A DNA stretch of 64,000 nt. Origin: Anodontia alba (Eukaryota; Mollusca; Bivalvia; Lucinida; Lucinidae). The stretch spans positions 119,804,951 to 119,868,950 of the forward strand of contig OZ024824.1 of the NCBI GenBank assembly GCA_964016985.1, in the 5' to 3' direction. Made by a program: the position numbers and the translations under genes. Each line of letters opens with the position of its first letter. Position 1 is the first letter of the stretch. Below the pieces are notes generated by a model. It saw nothing but the letters and a program-made list of their open reading frames with translations, was not told the DNA's origin and searched no databases. Shown here one piece after another: positions 32,762 to 43,017 of the stretch.

Positions 32762-34034
32762 ATTAGTCTTACTCTTTGTTGCTTTGTGGTTTATTCTACT
32801 TGTTTTATGTCTTACCTTGTGTCATTTATTCTTGTGCTTTTCAGTCCTTTTAGCATTGCAATTACCTCGCTTGGAGAAGAGAAAGCTAATATTAGTGCTT
32901 TTGTGACTTAGTGTACAGATTTAGAAAAATTGTAGGTAAATCTAACTTTTCGGAGCAATTCAGAAAACTTATTAACCGTTATAAAAGAATTGCCTATAGC
33001 CTGGATATTATGCGGCAGACTGCATGCCTAGTTGTCAACCCAATCATTGTTGATTGGTTTATTCTACGAGGCGATTTGTTGTATGTCTTTCCGAGTGTCA
33101 TTTTGTTCTTGTGTTTTTCAGTCCTTTTAGTATTGCGATTACCTCGCCTGGGGAAGAGAGAGCTAATCTTAGTGCTTTTCGTACGTTTGTTCGGTTTGTG
33201 CTTGTTTAGATTTGTCGGTTTCCTCTTCCTCTTATGGGCTGGGAATGGCTGCGGTTTGTAGGTAAATCTAACTTTTCGGAGCAATTCAGAAAACTTATTA
33301 ACCGTTATAAAAGAATTGGCTATAGCCTGGATATTATGCGGCAGACTGCATGCCTAGTTGTCAACCCAATCATTGTTGATGGCTATGCTTCACTCTTTAA
33401 TTGCCCGACGGCGGTTCGGGCCTCAGACTCAATGACGGCCTCTTCGTAAAACTTTAATCAGTGGGTTGGGGCTTGACGATATGTCTTTGGCTTGGCCCGC
33501 CGTGGTTCAACTATTGGTTTTCATTTACTCTGGCATACAGTAGAATTAGGCCATGAGTACACGTCTTTGTTTATTATAGTGATTAATTTGATTTGTATGT
33601 TTTCGCTTTGATGCATTGACTGAGTTGGGAGCCTTTATGCGAACCGAATTTTTATGTATTTCTGTATTAAGAGTAGCATCGGGACCAAGGGTGAAGTTAG
33701 CTAGCTGCAAAAGTGCTTTAAACCCACCCCCACCCCCCACCCCGGTGGTTTGCTCTACCGACCATTCTAAGGCGGTGGTCCCGGTGTTAGTCTTACTCTT
33801 TGGTGCTTTGTGGTTTATTCTACGAGGCGATTTGATGTATGTCTTTCCGTGTGTCATTTTGTTCTTGTGTTTTTCAGTCCTTTTAGTATTGCGATTACCT
33901 CGCTTGAGGAAGAGAGAGCTAATCTTAGTGCTTTTCGTACGTTTGTTCGGTTTGTGCTTGTTTAGATTTGTCGGTTTCCTCTTCCTCTTGGGATCTGGGA
34001 AGGGCTGCGGTTTGTGATTTGGCACTCCCTGGAC

Positions 34035-34066
<32 letters not shown>

Positions 34067-34641
34067 CTTTTTTTGTGCTTGTTTAGATTTGTCGGTTTCC
34101 TCTTCCTCTTGGTGTCTGTGAAAGGCTGCGGTTTGTGTTTGAGGCATTCCTTGGACTTTTCTCTTACCTTTGTTTAGATTTGTCGGTTTCCTCTTCCTCT
34201 TGGGGTCTGGAAAGGGCTGCGGTTTGTGATTGTGGCACTCCCTCGACTTTTCTCTTACCTTTTTCGTATGTTTGTTCGATTTTCGGTTTATTCTACGAGG
34301 CGATTTGTTGTATGTCTTTCCGTGTGTCATTTTGTTCTTGTATTTTTCAGTCCTTTTAGTATTTCTATTACTTAGCTTGGGGAAGAGAGAGCCAATCTTA
34401 GTGCTTTTCGTACGTATGTTCGGTTTGTGCTTGTTTAGATTTGTCGGTTTCCTCTTCCTCTTGGGATCTGGGAAGGGCTGCGGTTTGTGATTTGGCACTC
34501 CCTGGACTTTTCTCTTTTTTTTTTTTTTTTTTTCTTTTTTTGTGCTTGTTTAGATTTGTCGGTTTCCTCTTCCTCTTGGTGTCTGTGAAAGGCTGCGGTT
34601 TGTGTTTGAGGCATTCCTTGGACTTTTCTCTTACCTTTATT
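32762..34641 (+). mobile_element. Cluster of head-to-tail PLE 3' ends
   Basis: Inserted seven bases after the donor of the broken exon; TTTGTA occurs on both sides. It contains a partial tail (32762-32904), a PLE C-terminus (32905-33055) fused in frame to another tail (33057-33257), a second C-terminus (33258-33448, ending SDSMTASS stop) with complete tail (to about 34025), and then two direct copies of a roughly 470-bp segment (33960-34180 and 34435-34655 match) containing long T runs. This looks like tandem or templated insertion and not one event. Confidence 0.75.
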
Positions 34642-35634
34642 TTGTATGCGATGAATATGCCTAATCAATAGCGTTTTCATTACAAATTTCACAATTCGTT
34701 TTCTTCCTATTTTTTTTACACGGGCAACCGTTATAGCCTGCTGTTAAGGTTTTGCTATTTACTTGTTGGTTTATTGTAATTACCTGTAAAGGTTTTTAAA
34801 ACAAGTAATCAAATCCAACCATGAGCACAGAAAGAAAAATGATTCCTTATTTACCTCAAACTCCTATCCCATAACTTATTTGAAACAATCCATTGTATTC
34901 CGAATTGGAATACTCGAATCTACCACTACTTGAGCTCCCAATTAGTTTTTTTTATTTATCTGTTGGTGTCAAATTATGATAATGTAGTTGTAGGAAAAAC
35001 TTATTGTGCTAATGCAAAGAGGTCCTCAAATCAAGTACGCGTTGAGTTGCTAAGAGACTTATTCATTTCCTCATCCCATTTGAGACCAGCCGCACATATA
35101 TCTTGAAGCATCATCTGAGCTCTGACAAGAGTGCCAGCAATCCGATCAAATTAAATAGTGTAAGAAACGTCTTTACAAAATACATTTTGTATGCATTATA
35201 TCATATTCCAGTGCATTCTTTTTGACAGTGCACATCTTGATCAGCTTGCCACTATACACCGAGTTTGAAATTGTAAAGATTCAAATTTTTTTCATGAACC
35301 AGTGAGTCATATTATTACTGGTAATTTTAAGATTATAACTGATTCAGTAATTCGTTCAGTTATTTAAAAAAGACCTAAATATTTATTCCCAACCAATATT
35401 GACTTCAATAAATGTCGGGAAACAATTGCTAGTGCTTGAAATAATTAATGTACGTGTTGGTATAAATGTGAGCATGTTGAGTCTTAGCTTTAAATAATTG
35501 GAAATTAAAATTTTTAAGATCACTGATGAAAGTGTGATATTTTACTCTAAGGACCTTGATCTTATCCCTCCTAAGCCTAAATTATTGTTTCGATAGTTGA
35601 AAAACGGTATCCAAGATTTTCATAGGAAGTATGA
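34642..35634 (+). other. Post-exon intron of copy 3, BEL and PLE relics
   Basis: TTGTATGCGATGAATATGCC resumes the intron after the broken exon. Inverted-repeat arm about 34875-35005, short BEL relic to 35260, PLE N-terminal fragment 35265-35625 with an empty SINE site (GCTAGTGCTTGAAATAATT). Confidence 0.6.
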
Positions 35635-36009
35635 AGAGTTGCATCGGGACACAGGGTGAAGTTGGCTACCGTAAGTATGCTTTAAACTCCCCAGAGGTTT
35701 ATTCTACTGACCGTTGTAAGGCGGTAGTCACGATGATAGTCTTTCTCCGTGCTGCTTTTTAATTTATTCTACGAGGCGATTTGTTTTATGTCTTGCTTTC
35801 TGTATATTGTTCTTTTATTTTAGTCCTTCTAGCATTGCGGTTACTTAGCTTGTGGAAAACAGAGCAAATCGTTGTGTTTTTCCGTACGTATGGATAATTT
35901 GCACTTGTCTGGTTTTGTCTGTTTCCACTTCCTCTTGATGGTTTCGAAGTTCTGCGGTTTGTGATTATGGCACTCCTGGACTTTTCTCGGAGCTTTCTTT
36001 TATTGCAGC
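35635..36009 (+). mobile_element. Diverged PLE tail
   Basis: Old tail copy (TTGCATCGGGACACAGGG ... CACTCCTGGACTTTTC), same subfamily as 8984 and 38950. Confidence 0.6.
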
Positions 36010-36790
36010 TGGTGTTAAATGCCGTTTGGCGGCGTTAGAACGACTTCGCGTACTATACCATAGTATAGACTATATTTGTTTTCATTAGGGATCATTCTTG
36101 TATCTTTGAAATCGGAGTTCTGCTCATGTGTATTCTAGAGGGCGTATGCACTGTTGCAAACTTCTTTTCTACCTTTAAAGCGCCTAAATAAAACCGAGAT
36201 TTCTGTTTTCCATCTGAATAGTGTTCTTTGTTTCCAATATCAACCTTTCAGATTTGTGTTTAATTGGCGACTGTGCCCTTTAATCCACCTAAGAACGTTC
36301 GCATTGGCTAACCAGAAAATAGATTAACTATGACAATTATAAGAACATTCGATTATCTTGTTAGCATCTGTAAACCTATGACTACGCACGTAAACCCCGG
36401 TCCAGGTAAAATGGTTGCTATGCTTGGTGCAGCGCGTGTCTTAGCACATAATTTTGAAACCAAACCACTTTTCTAGTGTGTCTAGTATAAACAGCGACCC
36501 TGTGCACCACTTCAGATGCATCCGTGAAAGTATGCAATGATTAGATAGCCACTTGGATTACTTCTCCAGCTTGTAACTTGGAATCTGCAGGTTTTTTAAT
36601 GCAAAGATGACTTTCCATCACGTACGCGTTGAATTGCTAAGTGATTTATTCATATCCATGTCTTTTTTGTTGCCAGCCGCACATATATTTTAAAGCATAA
36701 TCTGAGCTATTATAGTTAAAGGTGACAGCAGTCTGATGGTATTGAATAGTGAAGCGAACGTCTTCACAAAATGCGCTTTGTATATGGTTC
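36010..36790 (-). mobile_element. BEL/Pao relic, copy 4 (RNase H side)
   Basis: Minus-strand LHTFTDASEVVHRVAVYTR at about 36484-36538 is an RNase H start; the RT part is deleted, with a jump to pre-exon intron at about 36785. Confidence 0.65.
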
Positions 36791-37189
36791 ATGATATACT
36801 TGGTCGATTAATAAAAAACACTTTAAAGCAATATAAAAATATGTTATTAATTATACAGTAGCTCTTTGTCAATGATCCAGCAGTATTTAAAACATGAGTA
36901 GGTAGTAAAACTGGCGTTTACGGTTAGAGCAAGCGTATAATAGCGTTATAATTGTAAAATAAACAGAGTAAATGCGGCACAGATAGAATATTTTTTCTAC
37001 AATCACATTATAATGCTTGGACAACAATGGTTTAATCAAACTAATTGGAGGATCAAGTAATGGTTTATTCGAGTATTCCATTACGTAATACAATGTTTAA
37101 AATGAAATTTAGGATACGCTCTGTATAAGAAATATTAAGAGAGCCATTAACTGCGTGTATCATTAAGACAATGTTACATTTTTGTGCAG
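36791..37189 (+). other. Pre-exon intron with inverted-repeat arm
   Basis: The arm at about 36980-37112 (AATGCTTGGACAACAATGG ... TATTCCATTACG) is the reverse complement, at roughly 80% identity by eye, of 37905-38055 beyond the exon. Confidence 0.65.
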
Positions 37190-37366
37190 ATTGCGGTAAA
37201 ATATATCCTCTCGAAAACGGTCATGCGCACTTCTCTGGATATACAACGACATTTAACAGTACAGTACCTGTACATTGTAATAAGGGATATGAAGTCGAAG
37301 GTGATGACCACATTCTTTGTCTTGCTAGCGGCAACTGGAGCAAAACCTCAGCTTGCAAAATAAAAG
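37190..37366 (+). CDS. Sushi/CCP exon copy 4
   Basis: Intact phase 1-1 exon. It reads IPLENGHAHF-type core with HILC at the third Cys (IRC in copy 1) and SKTSAC near the fourth. All four cysteines and the Trp are kept. Confidence 0.82.
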
Positions 37367-37525
37367 GTTTGTATGCGATGTACATATCTTATCAATAGCG
37401 TCTTCACTACAAATTTAACAATTCGTTTTCTTCATGCGTTATTTTTTTCTTTCTTTTTCACGGGCAACCGTTATAGCATGCTGTGAAACATTAGGTATTT
37501 ACTTGTTGGTTTATTGTAGTTACCG

Positions 37526-37528
<3 letters not shown>

Positions 37529-37562
<34 letters not shown>
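37529..37562 (+). repeat. Poly-T run
   Basis: 34 T in post-exon intron, at the place where the LINE-associated A run lies near 4250 (opposite base) and a short T run in other units. Confidence 0.9.
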
Positions 37563-37602
37563 CAAATCAAGTAATCGAACCCAAACATGAGCACAGAAAA
37601 AT

Positions 37603-37880
37603 CATCACTAAAACCTGCCTATATAATGTTGACCCCCTTAAACCCCACTTTTATATAGTAAAACTGGGGTTTACAGGGGTGTACATTATTTTTCTTATCT
37701 CTGCTCAAAAACATAGATTGTGGGTACTCGTTAGAACCGCTCTGCAAGGCGGTTCTAACGAGTACCCACAATCTATGTTTCGAGCAGAAATATGAAAAAT
37801 ATCAGAATTTTTAACTGCAAATTATCATTTTTTTGGAAGTAAAATTTTCAGTATATTTGAATAGGCGTGTTTTTGTAATG
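37603..37880 (+). mobile_element. Small TIR element (MITE) with central palindrome
   Basis: A 278-bp insertion absent from all other units (they read GAAAAATGATTCC). Its ends, CATCACTAAAACCTGCCTAT and the complement CATTACAAAAACACGCCTAT, match at 16 of 20 bases. In the middle, 37701-37740 and 37749-37787 form a near-perfect hairpin of about 39 bp with an 8-base loop. No clear target duplication. Confidence 0.7.
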
Positions 37881-38502
37881 GATTCCTTATTTACCTCAAA
37901 TTCCTATCCTATATCTTATTTGAAACAGTACATTGCTTTCTGCAATGGAATACTCAAATCTACTACTACTTGATCCTCCAATTAGTTTTGTTTATCAATC
38001 TGTTCGTGTAAAATTAAGATAATGTCGTTTTAGGAAGAACTTATTGTGCTGATGCCGTTCTCTTTGCGAGACCTCAAAGAGGTCCTCAAACCAAGTACGC
38101 GTTGAGTTGCTAAGAGAAGTATTTATTTCCTCATCCCATTTGAGGCCAGCCGCACATATATCTTGAGGCATCATCTGAGCTCTAATAGTAAAAGGTACCA
38201 GCAGCCCGATCGTATTAAATAGTGTAGCGAACGTCTTTACAAAATGCGCTTTGTATACATCATATCATATTCTGGTGCATTTCCTTTGACAGTACATACA
38301 TCTTGATCAGCCTGCCACCCTAACTAAGTTTTGAGATTGAAAGATTCAAAACTTGTCTCCAACCAGTGGGTCATATTGTCACAGGTAATTTGAAGATTAT
38401 AACTGATTCACGAATTCGTTCAGGTATTTCAAAAGGACCTAAATATAAATTCCCAGCCCCCATTTACTTCAGTAAATGTCGGGAAGCAATTGCCAGTGCT
38501 TT
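37881..38502 (+). other. Post-exon intron, BEL and PLE relics
   Basis: Second inverted-repeat arm 37905-38055, BEL relic to 38330, PLE N-terminal fragment (GHIVTGNLKIITDSRIRSG) up to the SINE. Confidence 0.6.
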
Positions 38503-38752
38503 GTTTGTTTGTGTTGAGGTTTTCCGGCCTAGTCTACTCAAGAGGTCGTGTCAAGCGCGGTCAGTTTACCTAACCACACTTTTGCTGGGCAGGTTAAGTC
38601 TTCTAAGCGGTTAACCAGCATTGTGCGCGTTCTTTCGTCAGAAGCTGACAACTGACCTTCTTAAATCTGAGGACGGGAGAGACGGGAGTCGAACCCGCGA
38701 CCTCCTGGTCTCCAGTCGGAAGCGCATCTAACTGAGCTACTGAGGCCGGTTA
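38503..38752 (-). mobile_element. tRNA-derived SINE
   Basis: A 250-bp insertion flanked by an 11-bp duplication GCCAGTGCTTT (38492-38502 and 38753-38763). Its minus-strand head is tRNA-like: A box TAGCTCAGTTAGATG, B box GGTTCGACTCC and a CGGG/CCCG T-stem (about 38665-38747). The other end is A-rich (CAAACAAAC on the minus strand). Pol III promoter boxes and direct repeats fit a SINE and not a tRNA gene. Confidence 0.85.
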
Positions 38753-38763
38753 GCCAGTGCTTT

Positions 38764-39719
38764 AAGTGATTATTGGACGCGTTTGTGTAAACGTGAGCAC
38801 GTTGGGTATAATGCTTCAAGTGATTGGAAATTAAATATCTTTAGAATCATTGCTGACGGTGTGTTATTTTACTCTAATGACCTTGATATTTTCCCTCCTA
38901 AGCCTAAATCATCGTTTCGATAGTTGAAAAAAGGTATCCAAGAATTTTATAGGAAGTATGAAGAGTTGCATCGGGACCCAGTTTGAAGTTGGCTAGCCGC
39001 AAAAGCGCTTTAAACTACCCGATGGTTTATTCTACTGACCGTTGTAAGACGGTAGTTCCGGTGATAGACTTTCTCTGTGTTGCTTTTTAATTCATTCAAC
39101 GAGGTTATTTGTTTTATGTCTTGCCTTCTGTATAATGTTAATTTAGCTTTGCAATTACAACGCTCGTGGAAGATAGAACTAATCAAAGTGTTTTTCATAC
39201 GATTGGTCAATTTGCAATTGTTTGGTTTTGTCTTTTTTCACTTCCTCTTGGTGGCTTCGAAGTGATGCGGTTTCTGATTGGCACTCCTGGACTTTTCTTG
39301 GAGTTTTTTTTTATTGCAGCTGGTGTTAAATGCCGTGCAGCGCGGTAGAAGGACTCCACGTACTACACCATAGTGTAGACTAAATGTTTTCATTAGGGAT
39401 CATTGTTGTATGTTTGAAAATAAAGTTCTGCTCATGTGTATTATAGAGGGCGCAATGACTATTGCAAACTTCATTATTGCTTATACAGCGCCTCGGAAAA
39501 ACCGAGATTTCTGTTTTCCATCTGTATTATGTTCTTTGTTTCCAGATTTTTGTTAAATTGACATTTGAAGGTAAAGACAGAATAATATTTTTTTCTACAA
39601 TTACATTATAATGCTTGAAAACCAACAGATTAATCAAGCTAATTGGAGGATCAGGTAGTTGTAGATTCATGTACTCCATTATTATACAATGTTTCAGATA
39701 AGATTATGGATACGCTCTG
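38764..39719 (+). other. PLE fragment, old PLE tail, BEL remnant and pre-exon intron
   Basis: PLE fragment to 38945, tail 38950-39310, BEL remnant to about 39560, then pre-exon intron with inverted-repeat arm (39590-39690). The intron is cut at GATACGCTCTG by the DIRS element and resumes at about 48240, so this is the upstream flank of the exon at 48305. Confidence 0.65.
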
Positions 39720-39789
39720 TATTTTAACTTCACAATACATTAACCCATAGGTAATATGCTGTATTCTATTCTGCCCATACCTTCCACAG

Positions 39790-39829
<40 letters not shown>

Positions 39830-39950
39830 GACAGCAACGTCGTCCCATACAGTCTTAATCCAAAAGTCTCTTAGGCAGTCAACTGTGTGACGTCATTCCT
39901 CTCGCTCTTTTGATTACGTATCAGTTTCTTTTCTATGCACAAGAAAGTAA
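39720..39950 (+). repeat. DIRS left inverted terminal repeat
   Basis: Reverse complement of 48050-48230: CGTCCCATACAGTCTTA, CTTAGGCAGTC and TGTGTGACGTCATTCCTC are all shared. It includes an A run (39790-39828) and a perfect CRE palindrome TGACGTCA at 39888-39895. Confidence 0.85.
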
Positions 39951-40263
39951 ACATGGATTTCTTTTCTCAGGGTGAAAGATATCTATATTTTCTTCCTTTT
40001 GAATTAATAACCTTTATTCTTTCTCGTGTTCCTTTATCATGCTTTTCACTATTCATACTATCCTTTATTGTAATTCGTTTTTCATTTTCTTGAATATCCT
40101 TTGCTCGTTCATTGTAATGAGCTTTCGCGACTTAAATGACGATTCGCCGTTGTGAATTATAAAATCACATTGCGATAATCATAGTAGATGCATTTATACT
40201 CTTGTTGTTCCAGAGAATCAACATGCTCTACGTGTAGCTCCTGATCAGATTCTACCTGGAAAC

Positions 40264-42200
40264 TTGCCGAGAAAAGGAGAACTTCCGCTTCTAGAAAGTG
40301 GGTCATGGCAAAGAAAAAGAAGAGAGCTCAGAGAGCCTTGTCTGATACATCAAATGAGGAAAGAACTGATGGCCGCACATGGATCTGCTACCCGGGAGAA
40401 GACCAATCAAGGTGGCAACTCTAAGGGTACTTGTATCCAGAGGAGTGTAAGTCCACCGGCCACCGGTCACCGGGCACTGGTCACCGGTCACTGGCCAACA
40501 GGCCACCTGTCAACCAGCCACAGGCCATTCGCCCAATGGACAAGAAGACATCACAGACCAGCCACCAGTCACCGGTCACCTGTCAACGGTCATTGGCCAC
40601 CGGTCAAATGGGCATTACAGAATTTTCAAGTCAGTCAATGACCGGTCATCGGCCATCCATTGGACTTAGAAAATCTCAACACAAAGGAAAGTCATTATTC
40701 ACTGGCCACCGTCACCAGTCACCAGTCAACCGGCCAACGGTCACTGGTCATCAGAATTTATATCAGCCTATAATAAGTGAGAATCATGCCATGGGCATGG
40801 AGTTCACTAATAATCGAACTACTTCAAAGAGAGTTCTTTTTCCTGGAACCGGACTTTAGTAATATGTCCGAATCTAGTGAAGTCGTGGAACCGCCCGACA
40901 ACAACTGGAGATCGGATAACAGACAATTTTCTCAGACTTCCTCTCTGGACGTATTTCCAGGAGGGATCAGTCTAGAAACAAACACAAATCTAAGAAATGG
41001 AGGTGACGTAGATCGTATTCTACATGCTCCTCTTCGAGGTCTACATCTTCAGACTCTCGCAAAAGAAAGTCAGAAAGATCCAAACATTCCCACAAGAAGA
41101 GAAAAAGATATACGTCTTCTTCTTCTTCTTCTTTTTCTTCTTCTTCATCATGATCTGATAATCAGGCACATGATTATGGCAGATACAAAAGAAGTAGACA
41201 TAGTCCACAGGCTGCACAGAATACTAGCATTCTCCAGCCTGCGGTAATAACTAATGTCCAGCCTGAACAGGCTTTGCAACGCCCTTCAAAAACTCATGTT
41301 CTGAATCTGAAATTGAAACCAGGTCCTTTGATAGGGCAATCAATGACGTTTTCAGGCTTTTGCTTCCAGAGTTTTGCCCAAGGCCAACCTAGACACATAC
41401 TCCGGCAAAGCCTTTATCTGACATTGAACAGCTAATGGATGCGACTCCATTACTAATTTTGCCAAATTTCAAACTAGTCGAAAACACTGCCAGATTTCTT
41501 CAAAGCAAAATTGGCACGGAAAAATGTGACAGAGATTGGATATGCTCACAAAATTTAGTATCTTCACTGACACAGACTAAATTTTATAAGAGCCAGAATG
41601 AATATTTCCCGACAGATAACATTCCTCCGTTAGAATCGAAAGCTTCCCTGCTGGATTTATCCAGCAAGGAAAAATGCTCCATTCCTATGAAAAACATTAA
41701 AATATGGGAAAACAAGAGCCCGCAAACTTATAGCAATAAACTCGCATGCGGACCTATTTTCTTCTGTTGCTTACTTATGTGTGCAGCAGCAGACAATGTC
41801 CGTGCCAGCTCTTTTAAGACTGCTAGAAGCCGTAGCTAATTCTATAAAGCAGCAACCGCTATGTCAACGATTTTAGCTACGGAGATTGTCCAAGCTAAAC
41901 GTGATGCGGTGCTGCCCACGTCTAAGATTTTATTGGACAATTCCAACCATGAGCTGCGAAACACTCTAATAAATTCTAAAACCTTATTTGGTAACAAACT
42001 TAAGGAAGTTGCCAATGGCAAGTTTGAGGTCCAGCAACAAAGGTTCTTCGAAACTTCCTCAGTTGCTACTACCATGCAACAACAAAAAAAAAAGTGACTT
42101 ATCGGGCTCCTCCTGCCTTTAAGAAAACGAAATAGCCGACCAAACCTTCTAGGTCCCAACAAACGCAATCGTATAGGCCTAAAAGTCAAACACAATCATT
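40264..42200 (+). pseudogene. DIRS gag-like region, fragmented
   Basis: Several frames. 40430-40760 encodes a degenerate tandem peptide rich in TGHRSP and SPVTGH units, from CACCGGTCAC-like DNA repeats. 41435-42100 encodes a helical region (ATEIVQAKRDAVLPTSKIL, NSKTLFGNKLKEVA) before a basic Ser/Gln-rich stretch leading to the RT. A TTC repeat lies at 41118-41150. Function assigned by position only. Confidence 0.6.
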
Positions 42201-42237
42201 CTCATCATACTCATCAAACAGAAAGGAATATGCTAGA

Positions 42238-42931
42238 ATGGGAATCAGAAACAGTTCCCCTCCTCTAAGCAAGCCTCATCTTCCACAAAATTTTGAAGTC
42301 CAACCCTTTCCACTGTCAGTTCTACCACGTCCAGACATTCCAGTGGGAGGCCCATTTTGTGGAACAATGGGAAGACTTGACAGACAACCAGTGGGTCCTC
42401 TTTATCGTCCAAAACGGGTTCAAGATCCTATTCAAGTCAGTTCCTCCCCTATCGGTTGTTCAGATAAATCTGAGTCAATCTTTCTCCCCATTATTGCGAG
42501 AAGAAATCGCAGAATTTCTCAAGAAACGGGCAGTGGAAACGGTTCGGAATCCGGGAACTCCCGGTTTTTATTCCCGGGTATTCATAGTGCCAAAAAAGAA
42601 TGCAAGTTACGCCCAGTGATAGATCTTTCCATACTAAATCAGTATATAAACAAACAACATTTCAACATAGAGACAGTCAAGTCAGTAAGATAATCGATAA
42701 TGGCCAACGACTGGACTGTCTTCATAGATCTGACGGATGCATATCTTCATGTTCCGATACATCCGAGATGCAGAAAATACGTCTACGAACATCAGACTTT
42801 CAGTTCACGGCCTTACCGTTCGGAATGTCCCTAAGTCCGTGGATTTTCACAAAATTCATGAATTTAATAATAACACATTTACGTCTACGTGTCGTATCTT
42901 TCTTCCCATACCTAGACGATTAGCTAATTAG
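42238..42931 (+). pseudogene. DIRS reverse transcriptase, first part
   Basis: QTFQWEAHFVEQWEDL and WVLFIVQNGF, GFYSRVFIVPKK, KLRPVIDLSILNQYI, VFIDLTDAY, FTALPFGMSLSPWIFTK and the catalytic YLDD (about 42909-42923) appear in order in shifted frames, the DIRS RT signature. The domain resumes at 45465 after the nested PLE-3. Confidence 0.88.
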
Positions 42932-43017
42932 ATACCTGGTTCGCAATCGACTTCCCTCTCACACAAAATATACTTTTCAAACGGTAAAAGATCTGTGTTT
43001 CATACCAAATCTAAAGA

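Noticed and set aside
38665..38750. Functional tRNA gene on the minus strand
   Set aside because: A and B boxes are present, but the sequence is part of a 250-bp insertion with 11-bp direct repeats and an A-rich end, and an anticodon loop is not convincing. SINE is the better call.
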